From JAZNQL01 sp045531205 (GTDB lineage Bacteria; Bacillota; Clostridia; UMGS1883; UMGS1540): a stretch of 48,759 nt of DNA. Location: assembly GCA_045531205.1 (NCBI GenBank), contig JAZSDN010000081.1:1-48759 (forward strand), in the 5' to 3' direction. Both the position numbers and the translations under genes were made by a program. Below, in pieces: positions 7,646 through 14,546 of this stretch (position 1 is its first letter; each line of letters starts with the position of its first letter). The notes beneath the pieces were generated by a model. The model saw only the letters and a list, made by a program, of their open reading frames with translations, did no database searches and had not been told where the DNA came from.

Positions 7646-9193
7646 TTATTTACCGATAACAGTGAATAATGTGTTAATGTTACCGCCCTTCATTGCTGTG
7701 ATTGCATTACCTACTGCAAAGATATCAACAGCACCTTCGCCAAATACGTCGGCTGCAAGTTTCTGCTGAACTGTAGCAGTTGTTGCGTTACCAGCTTTGA
7801 ACATTATAATCATCTGACCAATATCGAATACATCAAGAACTGCATCTGATGTTGTATCAGCTACTTTACCATAGTAGAGGTATTCAGAACCAATTGCTAC
7901 AACTTCAACAGCTTCCAAGATAGCATCCATATCAGCGTAACCTTCTACGATACCAACGAATGCACCTCTCTGAGGAGCGTAGTAAAGTTCTGTTGTGCCT
8001 ACCATAATCTTTTCATCAGCAGAGTTAACATCTTCCGTCTTAAGAGCAATCTGTAAAGCGCCATCTACACCGAAAGCATCTTCTGCATCTATTGTTGTTG
8101 TTGTGAATGAAGGACCTGCGTTACCAAGAGCTTTTACGCTGATTGCGTAAACCTTGGTTGCTACCTTTAATGTGCCGAGTGTAACTGTAGCTTTGAGGTA
8201 ATATGTCTGAGCTTTAACCTCGCCACCTTCAGCGGGTCTTGCGAGTTCGTAATCGTAGTCGCCTGTAGCAGCTGTGATACCTGTTGTGGTTTCTACATCG
8301 CTATCTGCAGCTTCAACGAATGCCCAAGCAATTGCTGTATCGTAATCTTCAGCTACTGTGGGGAGAGCGATTAAAGCTTTACCGTAAGCTGTATCTTCTG
8401 TGCCGTCTGTTAAGTAAGCAACTGAGATGTTTGCAGCAAGAGCGTCTGCAACAACCTTTGTGGGTGAAACTACTGTAAAGTCGATAGAAGCATCGTCAAA
8501 GTCTTCTGCTTCGCCTGAAACTTTAAGTGTGAATTCTTTTTCAAGAACATCTTCAAGAGCAAGACCTGTAACAGTGAGTTTGCCTTCTGCGTAAGAAACG
8601 TTAGCTGTTTCAACTGCAACACCGTCAGCATATACTGCTACATTGTCTGCAATTATATCTGTCCAGCCGTCAGCTGCATCTGTAGAATTTACATTAAATT
8701 CGATAGCATCTACATCGAGGATGAAGGATGTTTTTTCTTCAATCGCTTCGATAGCACCTGCTGCTTTAACGGGCATTGTGATGTTTTTGATGTTGTCTGC
8801 GTTGAATGTTTCAACATCTGTACCACCAACAAATATTGTTACATATTTGCCGCCTAATCCTTTTTTAGGAATGAACTTAAATTCGAATGAGCCATCAGCA
8901 TTTGCAGTTACCTGGTCTATGTATGCGATAGTTGCATCTGTCATAGTAAGTAATGCTTCTGCAGATGTGATTTCTGTAGCCTGTTTTGAAGCTAAAATTG
9001 TAACTTCTTTAGCTACGCCTGCGGTACCATCTGAAATTGTACCGGTTACTGTGATTTTGCCTGTTGCATCAACTGTTGCACTTGTTACTGTAACTGTGTT
9101 TGCTGCAAGACCTGTAACAGGAATCATACAAACAACCATAGCAATAGCAACCATTGCTGCAAAAAGTCTGATTTTTTTGTTTGTTCTTGTCAT
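7646..9193 (-). CDS. Secreted Ig-like repeat protein with degenerate dockerin-like C-terminus
   Basis: This 515-residue exported protein has a signal peptide ending near LAA (about residue 29). Several Ig-like beta modules make up most of the chain, with YADGVAV and GKLTVTGL strand signatures and a repeated pattern of VT/AD/GT-rich strands. The last 70 residues hold two dockerin-type segments, one around DTTSDAVLDVFDIGQ and one around DVFGEGAVDIFAVGN. In the first, the calcium-loop positions 1, 5 and 12 are Asp. In the second, position 12 is Ala, so calcium binding may be weak or lost. There is no SLH motif, so attachment may be through another protein. The start is set at the ATG after AAAGGGGTAGG; the frame upstream lacks a ribosome site and runs through the leader. 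Exact function is unknown. Confidence 0.8.
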   Translation of the reverse strand: MTRTNKKIRLFAAMVAIAMVVCMIPVTGLAANTVTVTSATVDATGKITVTGTISDGTAGVAKEVTILASKQATEITSAEALLTMTDATIAYIDQVTANADGSFEFKFIPKKGLGGKYVTIFVGGTDVETFNADNIKNITMPVKAAGAIEAIEEKTSFILDVDAIEFNVNSTDAADGWTDIIADNVAVYADGVAVETANVSYAEGKLTVTGLALEDVLEKEFTLKVSGEAEDFDDASIDFTVVSPTKVVADALAANISVAYLTDGTEDTAYGKALIALPTVAEDYDTAIAWAFVEAADSDVETTTGITAATGDYDYELARPAEGGEVKAQTYYLKATVTLGTLKVATKVYAISVKALGNAGPSFTTTTIDAEDAFGVDGALQIALKTEDVNSADEKIMVGTTELYYAPQRGAFVGIVEGYADMDAILEAVEVVAIGSEYLYYGKVADTTSDAVLDVFDIGQMIIMFKAGNATTATVQQKLAADVFGEGAVDIFAVGNAITAMKGGNINTLFTVIGK

Positions 9194-9199
9194 TTTCCT

Positions 9200-9362
9200 A
9201 CCCCTTTCAATTAGTTGAAAAATATAAAATAATATATATCCGTGGTTAAAGCAGGCTATCTGGCGCAGAGAATTATGTACTTGCCCGTTTGTGTACCAAC
9301 ATTCCGCTGCCTGTATTAAGTGTGTTAACACCTAAGCAAGATGCCATACCCTAACTTTACAC
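9200..9362 (-). ncRNA. Structured 5' leader of the dockerin-like gene (unclassified)
   Basis: Between the promoter and the start codon lie about 165 nt that fold on the minus strand into a long interrupted stem. CAGGC pairs with GCCTG, GCAG with CTGC, GAAT with ATTC, and an inner GTAC with GTAC closes a loop containing ACAAACGGGCAA. A second palindrome (GTGTTAACAC) lies 5' of it. It does not match the consensus I know for c-di-GMP-I/II, c-di-AMP, cobalamin, glycine, lysine, THF or ZTP riboswitches. It could be a new cis-regulatory RNA or simply a stable leader. Confidence 0.4.
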
Positions 9363-9368
9363 ATTTCT

Positions 9369-9397
9369 ATTATAAACGCTTTCTGTTTATTTTGCAA
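9369..9397 (-). promoter_or_regulatory. Promoter of the dockerin-like gene
   Basis: Minus-strand TTGCAA (9397-9392), 17 bp, TATAAT (9374-9369). Predicted transcription start is near 9362, leaving a leader of about 165 nt. Confidence 0.75.
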
Positions 9398-9458
9398 GAC
9401 CTAATTTCAATTTTTTTAAATTTTTTATTTTAATTTACTTTTTTTACCTTTTTTATAT

Positions 9459-9497
9459 ATATAAAAAGCACGTATATTCCTTATATAACGTGCTTTT
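9459..9497 (-). terminator. Intrinsic terminator of sigG
   Basis: AAAAGCACGT pairs with ACGTGCTTTT across a loop that itself can pair (TATATAA/TATA). On the minus strand it ends in TTTTTATATAT. It lies immediately after the sigG stop codon. Confidence 0.85.
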
Positions 9498-9501
9498 CCC
9501 T

Positions 9502-10272
9502 CTATATATTTTTCTTCATATTTTTTAATGCACTCTTCTCAAGTCTTGAAACCTGTGCCTGCGAAATTCCTATTTCTTCCGCTACCTCCATTTGAGTTCT
9601 TCCTACAAAAAATCTTAAATGCAATATTTCCTTTTCTCTGTCACCAAGTTTTTTTATTGCTTCCTTAAGTGCAATGTCTTCGGTCCAGTTCTCGTCTGTA
9701 TTTTTACTGTCACTTACCTGGTCCATAACATATACAGCTTCTCCACCATCGTGATACACGGGTTCAAACAAAGAAACAGGTTCAACTATAGCATCAAGTG
9801 CTGTTGCCAAATCTTCTTTCGGGATATCAAGCACCTTTGCAATTTCCTCTATTGTCGGTTCACGTTGCAATGTATTTGAAAGCTTTTCCTTTACGCCCAA
9901 AGCCTTATAGGCTATATCCCTGAGTGAACGGCTTACTCTTATTGTATTGTTGTCGCGAAGGTATCGGCGTATTTCTCCTATTATCATTGGAACGGCATAA
10001 GTTGAAAATTTAACCTCGTGTGAGGTGTCAAAATTATCAAGAGCTTTTATCAGTCCTATACACCCGACCTGAAACAAATCGTCTGCATGCTCCCCACGAT
10101 TTGAAAACTTTTGTATTACGCTTAATACAAGTCTTAAATTCCCTTCTATGAATTGTTGTCTTGCACCTTCATCCCCCTCCTTTACCTTCAAAATAAGACT
10201 TTCCTTTTCTTTATCTGTAAGTACCGGCAGCTTTGAGGTGTTAACACCGCAGATTTCAACCTTATTTATCAT
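9502..10272 (-). CDS. sigG: Sporulation sigma factor SigG
   Basis: This is the late forespore-specific sigma factor (256 residues) of the SigF/SigB/SigG group of the sigma-70 family. The N-terminal VEICGV-TSKLPVL segment is the distinctive SigG signature. Region 2 includes GNLRLVLSVIQ and DDLFQVGCIGLIKA, followed by FSTYAVPMIIGEIRRYLRDNN. Region 3 is in the middle, and region 4 ends in TQMEVAEEIGISQAQVSRLEKSALKNM. In most Firmicutes sigG follows spoIIGA-sigE directly; here that pair is about 17 kb away and sigG is downstream of a HAD phosphatase gene. The ribosome site GGAGG lies inside a strong hairpin (10278-10327), so translation is probably restrained. Confidence 0.97.
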   Translation of the reverse strand: MINKVEICGVNTSKLPVLTDKEKESLILKVKEGDEGARQQFIEGNLRLVLSVIQKFSNRGEHADDLFQVGCIGLIKALDNFDTSHEVKFSTYAVPMIIGEIRRYLRDNNTIRVSRSLRDIAYKALGVKEKLSNTLQREPTIEEIAKVLDIPKEDLATALDAIVEPVSLFEPVYHDGGEAVYVMDQVSDSKNTDENWTEDIALKEAIKKLGDREKEILHLRFFVGRTQMEVAEEIGISQAQVSRLEKSALKNMKKNI

Positions 10273-10277
10273 TATAA

Positions 10278-10327
10278 AAAACCTCCGGCAAATCTTTACT
10301 TATGTTTTAATTATTGCCGAAGGTTTT
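10278..10327 (-). promoter_or_regulatory. Hairpin covering the sigG ribosome-binding site (also terminator-like)
   Basis: A 14-bp stem with one G-T wobble pairs the segment 10327-10314 with 10291-10278 on the minus strand, across a 22-nt loop. The GGAGG of sigG is entirely within the 3' arm. Because the arm is followed by a T-run just before the ATG, the same structure could end transcription of the upstream HAD gene. Known work on Bacillus subtilis describes a leader hairpin that damps sigG translation. Confidence 0.75.
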
Positions 10328-10341
10328 ATTTTTATTCAGTT

Positions 10342-10986
10342 TTAAAGATTTGTTAAAATTTTTTTAAGTTCTGAAACATCTTTTGCTATATAATCTGCTC
10401 CCGAAGATTTTAATTCTTCTAAATCTCCGTAACCATACAAAACTCCAACCGCTTTTATTTTGTTTTTATGTGCTCCTATAATATCATGCTTGCGGTCACC
10501 TACCATAACTGTTTCTTCCGGGTTTATACCATAGGTTTTGATAAGATGCTCTATTACTTCTTCTTTCGCAACACGCTTTTCATCAAAGGTGCTTCCCTCT
10601 ACTTTTATGAAATACTTCGAAAATCCGAAATGCTCTATTATTTTTTCTGCAAAAAGTTCGGGCTTTGATGTTGCAACGTAAAGATTTTTTTCTTTCCTTA
10701 TTAAATAGGAAAGTAAATCTTCTATTCCCTCATATTTTTCGTTCTCAAAAATTCCTGTTACCGAAAAATATTCTCGGTAATATGTAAGTGCAAGTCGGGC
10801 ATCTTCTTCGCTCATATTATAAAACTCGCAGAAGGCACCTATAAGTGGCGGACCGATAAACTTATACAGCTCATTTTTATCTGTAACCTCTATTCCCATT
10901 TTTTTAAGTGCGTACTGCACAGAGTTTGTTATGCCTTCGCCCGGGTCTGTGAGTGTGCCGTCTAAATCAAAAAGTATATTTTTCAT
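10342..10986 (-). CDS. HAD-superfamily phosphatase, phosphoglycolate phosphatase-like
   Basis: This 214-residue cytoplasmic phosphatase is of HAD subfamily IA. Motif I is DLDGTLTDPG with the nucleophile Asp near residue 7 and acid/base Asp two positions later. Motif II is the Thr/Ser in VATSKPE, the motif III lysine is in the K-rich segment around EKRVAKEEV, and motif IV is VGDRKHDIIGAHKN. The helical cap between motifs I and II is typical of Gph/PpaX and nucleotidase members (EGITNSVQYAL). The true substrate is not certain: phosphoglycolate, pyrophosphate and nucleotides are all handled by relatives. It starts at an ATG after AAGGAGAG. It is read in the same direction as sigG, which begins about 70 bp downstream. 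Confidence 0.9.
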   Translation of the reverse strand: MKNILFDLDGTLTDPGEGITNSVQYALKKMGIEVTDKNELYKFIGPPLIGAFCEFYNMSEEDARLALTYYREYFSVTGIFENEKYEGIEDLLSYLIRKEKNLYVATSKPELFAEKIIEHFGFSKYFIKVEGSTFDEKRVAKEEVIEHLIKTYGINPEETVMVGDRKHDIIGAHKNKIKAVGVLYGYGDLEELKSSGADYIAKDVSELKKILTNL

Positions 10987-11012
10987 AATTTCTCTCCTTA
11001 TCTAATATATAC

Positions 11013-11040
11013 ATTCTATCACATATCCTGAATTTTTCAA
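11013..11040 (-). promoter_or_regulatory. Promoter of the HAD phosphatase gene
   Basis: Minus-strand TTGAAA (11040-11035), 16 bp, TAGAAT (11018-11013). It is back to back with the zur promoter. Confidence 0.6.
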
Positions 11041-11050
11041 CAAATTTTTC

Positions 11051-11079
11051 TTGACAGCTTTATTCCGGGTTGTTATAAT
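11051..11079 (+). promoter_or_regulatory. Promoter of the zur-znuACB operon
   Basis: TTGACA (11051-11056), 17 bp, TATAAT (11074-11079): perfect consensus for SigA. Confidence 0.9.
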
Positions 11080-11082
11080 ATT

Positions 11083-11098
11083 TAAGAATCATTCTCAA
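11083..11098 (+). promoter_or_regulatory. Fur/Zur-type operator
   Basis: The inverted repeat TAAGAATCATTCTCA matches the 7-1-7 type of Fur-family box (TGAGAAT-G-ATTCTTA on the other strand). It starts 3 bp past the -10 element, so a bound repressor would block initiation. The regulator gene is the first gene of the transcript, implying autoregulation by zinc. Confidence 0.8.
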
Positions 11099-11114
11099 AT
11101 TAGAAGGTGATGTT

Positions 11115-11513
11115 ATGCGTAATCAATATAAAACCCAACAAAAAAAGATTTTACTTGAGTTTTTGGAAGAAAATTGCGACAAACAGCTTTCGATAGATGA
11201 AATTCTGTCTATGCTGCCCGAAAATACTATGGGCAAAAGCACAGTCTACAGGCTTGTGCACAAGCTTACAGAAGATGGGGTTTTAAAAAGGCATCTGCGC
11301 GAAAATTCGCAGACCTTTGTTTATCAGCTTTTTGATGAAAACCGTTGCCGTAATCATTTGCATTTAAAATGTATTTCGTGCGGTCAGTTTATCCATCTTG
11401 AAAACAAAGTTTCAAACGATGTTTTGAATTCTATAAACAATGCCTGTCAGTTTGACGTGGACGCAACACAGACAGTTTTTGTAGGCAAGTGCCGTATTTG
11501 TTGCGGAAAATAA
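11115..11513 (+). CDS. zur: Fur-family zinc-responsive repressor (Zur-like)
   Basis: This 132-residue DNA-binding metal sensor of the Fur family has a winged-helix domain in the first 80 residues, with MGKSTVYRLVHKL as the recognition helix region. The metal-binding dimerisation domain has the HLHLKCISCGQ segment and a C-terminal CRICCG, which together make a structural four-cysteine zinc site. It is judged Zur rather than Fur or PerR because the following genes form a complete zinc ABC importer and because the operator lies directly upstream. The substrate metal is inferred; manganese uptake systems look similar. The start codon follows AGAAGGTGA. Confidence 0.88.
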   Translation: MRNQYKTQQKKILLEFLEENCDKQLSIDEILSMLPENTMGKSTVYRLVHKLTEDGVLKRHLRENSQTFVYQLFDENRCRNHLHLKCISCGQFIHLENKVSNDVLNSINNACQFDVDATQTVFVGKCRICCGK

Positions 11514-11523
11514 GGAGATTTTT

Positions 11524-12450
11524 ATGTTTAAAAAAGGCTTTTTTATTCTTTTATCATTGTTGCTTGTTCTTTCGGGGTGCAGTATGCCCGAAAACAAAAA
11601 AAGCGACAAGTTATGCATTGTTTCAACTGTTTTTCCTTCCTACGACTTTGCAAGGCAGATTGCAGGTGACAAGGCTGATATAAAAATGCTTATAAAACCA
11701 GGTACAGAGGTACATACTTATGAACCATCCCCGCAGGATATAATTGCAATACAAAACTGTGATGTTTTTGTATACACGGGCGGAGAATCCGACAAGTGGG
11801 TTTTGGGCATTTTGGATTCAATTGATAAAGAAGAAACTGAAATTGTTTCTATGATGAGCTACTGTGAGACCATAAGCGAAGAATTAAAGGAAGGTATGCA
11901 CGAAGGCGAACACGGACACTCTTCAAAGGATGAGCATGTTTGGACTTCCCCTTTAAACGCTGTGAATATTTTGCAGGCAATATATGAACGTATTGCTATT
12001 ACAGACCCTGAAAATGCTGATTTTTATACCGAAAACTTTGAAAATTACAAAAATGAGCTTTTAAAGCTTGACAAAGAGTTTGAGGAAACCGTGGCGGATG
12101 CACAGCGAAAAACTGTTATTTTTGCTGACCGCTTCCCTGTAAGATATTTTACCGAGCGTTATGGACTTGAATATTATGCGGCTTTCCCAGGGTGCAGTGC
12201 AGAGGCAGAGCCAAGTGCACAGACTGTTGCTTTTCTTATAAATAAAATAAAGGAAGAAAAAATCCCTGCCGTGTTTTATATTGAAATGTCAAATATGAAA
12301 ATGGCGGATACTCTTTGTGAAGAAACGGGTGCAAAAAAACTACTTTTCTCAAGCTGTCACAATGTTACAAAAGAAGAGTTTGAAAACAATGTTACCTATC
12401 TTGACCTTATGAGGCAAAATCTTGCAAGCTTAAAGGAGGCTTTAAACTGA
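11524..12450 (+). CDS. znuA: Zinc ABC transporter substrate-binding lipoprotein
   Basis: This 308-residue cluster A-I binding lipoprotein delivers metal to the membrane importer. The lipobox LSGC gives the lipidated Cys19. Metal ligands expected in the family are visible: His64 in EVHTYEP and His138 in DEHVWTSP. A short His-rich acidic loop (His126, His130, His132) lies before the second ligand and is typical of zinc rather than manganese binders. The usual third ligand histidine (FHDAFGYF-type segment) is replaced by FADRFPVRYF, which seems to be a feature of a clostridial subfamily. The start follows AAGGAG, and the stop overlaps the start of the ATPase gene by 1 bp (TGATG). Confidence 0.93.
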   Translation: MFKKGFFILLSLLLVLSGCSMPENKKSDKLCIVSTVFPSYDFARQIAGDKADIKMLIKPGTEVHTYEPSPQDIIAIQNCDVFVYTGGESDKWVLGILDSIDKEETEIVSMMSYCETISEELKEGMHEGEHGHSSKDEHVWTSPLNAVNILQAIYERIAITDPENADFYTENFENYKNELLKLDKEFEETVADAQRKTVIFADRFPVRYFTERYGLEYYAAFPGCSAEAEPSAQTVAFLINKIKEEKIPAVFYIEMSNMKMADTLCEETGAKKLLFSSCHNVTKEEFENNVTYLDLMRQNLASLKEALN

Positions 12451-13154
12451 TGGCTCAAATAATTGCTCACAATGCGTCCTTTGCATATAACGGAGTTCCT
12501 GTTATAGCAGGCTTAAACTTTGAAGTTTCAAGCGGTGACTATCTTTGTATTATAGGAAGAAATGGCAGCGGAAAGAGTACACTTATAAAAGGTATACTCA
12601 ATCTTTTACAGCCAGCCTCGGGGCATATTACAATGGATGACGGGCTTACTGCATCCGAAATAGGTTATCTGCCCCAGGTTTCACTTGCACAAAAGGATTT
12701 TCCCGCAAGTGTTTTTGAGGTAGTAATATCGGGAAGATTAAACAGTGGTAAAAAACATATTTTTTATACTGCCGAGGACAAGCGTATTGCAAATGAAAAA
12801 ATTGAACTTATGGGACTTTGCGAATTAAAAAACAAGTCTTATCAGGAGCTTTCGCTAGGTCAGCAGCAGAAGGTTTTGCTTGCCCGTGCTCTTTGTGCTA
12901 CAAAAAAGCTTATAATTTTAGACGAGCCTACAACAGGGCTTGACCCTTTGGCTCAAAATGAGTTTTATAAGCTTATACGCGATATAAATAAAAATATGGG
13001 CATTACTATAATAATGGTTTCTCATTTTTTAAACTCGGTTGAAGAGTTTTCAAGTCACGTTCTTCATCTTGACTCAAAGCAGCTGTTTTTTGGAAAAACA
13101 GCCGACTATATTTTGTCTGATTACGCAAAGCTTTGGGAAAGGGGGAGCTTATAA
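12450..13154 (+). CDS. znuC: Zinc ABC transporter ATP-binding protein
   Basis: This 234-residue ABC ATPase powers zinc import with the permease encoded next. Walker A is GRNGSGKST (near residues 38-46). The Q-loop lies in YLPQVSLAQ, the signature is LSLGQQQKV, Walker B is LIILDEP, and the switch histidine is in MVSHFL. The start overlaps the znuA stop by one base, and the stop abuts the znuB start, so the operon is tightly coupled. The similar manganese ATPases (MntB type) cannot be excluded on sequence alone, but the Zur-type regulator favours zinc. Confidence 0.94.
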   Translation: MAQIIAHNASFAYNGVPVIAGLNFEVSSGDYLCIIGRNGSGKSTLIKGILNLLQPASGHITMDDGLTASEIGYLPQVSLAQKDFPASVFEVVISGRLNSGKKHIFYTAEDKRIANEKIELMGLCELKNKSYQELSLGQQQKVLLARALCATKKLIILDEPTTGLDPLAQNEFYKLIRDINKNMGITIIMVSHFLNSVEEFSSHVLHLDSKQLFFGKTADYILSDYAKLWERGSL

Positions 13155-13979
13155 ATGTTTGAAATTATAAGAGAAATGTTTTCGTACCCCTTTTTAGTGC
13201 GTGCAATAACTGTTGGTATTTTAGTTTCGCTTTGTGCTTCGCTTTTAGGGGTTAGTTTGGTTTTAAAGCGTTATTCAATGATTGGTGACGGACTTTCGCA
13301 CGTTGGCTTTGGTGCTATGGCGGTTGCTGCGGCATTTAATCTTGCTCCTTTGTATGTGGCTGTTCCTACAGTTATTGTCGCGGCATTTTTGCTTTTGAGA
13401 ATAAGTGAACGCAGCAACATAAAAGGCGATGCTGCTATAGCATTGATTTCAAGCGGGGCGTTGGCGCTTGGCATAGTTTTGCTCTCGCTTACAACGGGAA
13501 TGAATACAGATATGTATAATTATCTGTTTGGAAGTATTTTGTCCTTAAGCTCTGCAGATATGATGATAAGTATTATTCTGTCGGCACTTATACTTATTTT
13601 ATATGTAGTTTTCTACACAAGAATTTTTGCCGTTACCTTTGACGAAACCTTTGCAAAGGCAACAGGGATAAATACTAACCTTTATAATATGATAGTAGCT
13701 GTGCTTACTGCAGTTACAGTTGTACTTGGAATGAGAATGATGGGTTCACTTTTAATCTCGAGTCTTATAATATTCCCTTCCCTTACTGCAATGCGGCTTT
13801 TTAAAACCTTTAAGTCGGTTATTATTTCTTCTGCACTGATTTCGGTTATTTGCTTTTTTTGCGGTATATTTTTATCATACGCATTTGAAGTACCAACAGG
13901 TGCTGGGATTGTTGTTGTGAACATTGTAGCTTTTGCAGTTTTTTCATTATTAGGAAAATTTGTATTTTTTAAAAAATAA
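13155..13979 (+). CDS. znuB: Zinc ABC transporter permease (ABC-3 family)
   Basis: This 274-residue inner-membrane channel subunit of the zinc importer has about eight hydrophobic segments and belongs to the ABC-3 permease family. Family features include the N-terminal FLVRAITVGILVSLCASLLG helix, the segment DGLSHVGFGAMAV that contacts the ATPase, and the GMRMMGSLLISSLIIFPS region. Its ATG follows the znuC stop codon with no gap, and GGGGGAG serves as ribosome site within znuC. It is the last gene of the operon. No clear hairpin terminator lies between it and the tRNA promoter that begins 4 bp later. Confidence 0.94.
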   Translation: MFEIIREMFSYPFLVRAITVGILVSLCASLLGVSLVLKRYSMIGDGLSHVGFGAMAVAAAFNLAPLYVAVPTVIVAAFLLLRISERSNIKGDAAIALISSGALALGIVLLSLTTGMNTDMYNYLFGSILSLSSADMMISIILSALILILYVVFYTRIFAVTFDETFAKATGINTNLYNMIVAVLTAVTVVLGMRMMGSLLISSLIIFPSLTAMRLFKTFKSVIISSALISVICFFCGIFLSYAFEVPTGAGIVVVNIVAFAVFSLLGKFVFFKK

Positions 13980-13982
13980 TTA

Positions 13983-14011
13983 TTGACAAACGCTTTCTTT
14001 GATGTTATAAT
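13983..14011 (+). promoter_or_regulatory. Promoter of the tRNA-Ser pair
   Basis: TTGACA (13983-13988), 17 bp, TATAAT (14006-14011), starting right after the znuB stop codon. Confidence 0.88.
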
Positions 14012-14028
14012 ATCATTTGCATTCACGC

Positions 14029-14115
14029 GGAGAGGTGTCCGAGCGGTTTAAGGAGCTGGTCTTGAAAACCAGTGACTCGAAAGAGCCGTGGGTTCGAATC
14101 CCACCTTCTCCGCCA
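14029..14115 (+). tRNA. tRNA-Ser (anticodon UGA), CCA encoded
   Basis: A full cloverleaf of the class II (long variable arm) type. The acceptor stem GGAGAGG pairs with CTTCTCC. The anticodon stem CTGGT/ACCAG encloses loop CTTGAAA with anticodon TGA. A variable-arm stem, then GTGGGTTCGAATCCCAC forms the T-arm. The terminal CCA is encoded at 14113-14115. Confidence 0.97.
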
Positions 14116-14147
14116 AATTTAAATATTCTTAAAATTTCGATATATAA

Positions 14148-14239
14148 GGAGAAATACCCAAGTAGGTCGAAGGGGCTCCCCTGCTAAGGGAGTAGGTCGG
14201 GAAACTGGCGCGAGAGTTCGAATCTCTCTTTCTCCGCCA
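14148..14239 (+). tRNA. tRNA-Ser (anticodon GCU), CCA encoded
   Basis: A second class II tRNA 32 bp after the first. The acceptor stem GGAGAAA pairs with TTTCTCC. The anticodon stem CTCCC/GGGAG encloses anticodon GCT, and the T-arm is GAGAGTTCGAATCTCTC. CCA is encoded. It is probably cotranscribed with tRNA-Ser(UGA). Confidence 0.97.
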
Positions 14240-14241
14240 TA

Positions 14242-14284
14242 AAAACGGGATAGAATTTACTGTCAGTGAATTCTATCCCGTTTT
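14242..14284 (+). terminator. Terminator of the tRNA pair
   Basis: A 16-bp perfect stem (14242-14257 with 14269-14284, ending in TTTT) around an 11-nt loop TACTGTCAGTG. The loop and inner stem resemble the hairpin at 14594-14634. Confidence 0.85.
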
Positions 14285-14475
14285 CAGCTAAATTCGCCTA
14301 ACGGCGAGCTAAATTGAGCAAGCTCAGCTAAATTGCCTACGGCAGCTAAATGTGCTATGCACGCTTGTGGCGAATTTAATTTAGCTGTTTCAAAGAAACA
14401 ATTTAGCTATTGCAAAGCAATAATTTCGCTTTGCAACTTGTTGCAAAATTTAGCTAAAACAAACTTGACAGTAAA
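14256..14475. repeat. Hairpin array with AGCTAAATT frame, bounded by 10-bp inverted repeats
   Basis: Between 14286 and 14459 the constant word AGCTAAATT alternates with small hairpins of different sequence: CGCC/GGCG, GAGC/GCTC, GCC/GGC and GTGC/GCAC. Beyond about 14375 the frame appears reversed as AATTTAGCT, with hairpins GTTTC/GAAAC and ATTGC/GCAAT. The block is flanked by a perfect 10-bp inverted repeat TTTACTGTCA (14256-14265) and TGACAGTAAA (14466-14475). No reading frame fits. It may be a non-autonomous mobile element or a structured RNA element. Confidence 0.8.
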
Positions 14476-14490
14476 ATCATATCGTTCTTA

Positions 14491-14533
14491 CACAAAAAAG
14501 TAAGCATCTTTTTGATGCTTGTTTTTTTTTGTG
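14491..14533 (+). terminator. Terminator-like hairpin
   Basis: AAGCATC/GATGCTT with a TTTTT loop (14502-14520), followed by a run of nine T. The stem can be extended outward by CACAAAAAA/TTTTTTTTGTG. No obvious plus-strand gene ends here, so it may back up the tRNA terminator or belong to the repeat region. Confidence 0.6.
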
Positions 14534-14546
14534 CGTTTAAATTCAA

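Noticed and set aside
9200..9362. Known riboswitch class in the leader of the dockerin-like gene
   Set aside because: Conserved motifs of c-di-GMP-I (GGGCAAACC and the tetraloop receptor), c-di-AMP, cobalamin, glycine, lysine and THF were looked for and not found.
14256..14475. CRISPR-like array
   Set aside because: The constant words are 7-9 bases, the intervening parts are short palindromes rather than 30-base unique spacers, the orientation flips, and no cas gene is near. The same holds for 32856-33042.
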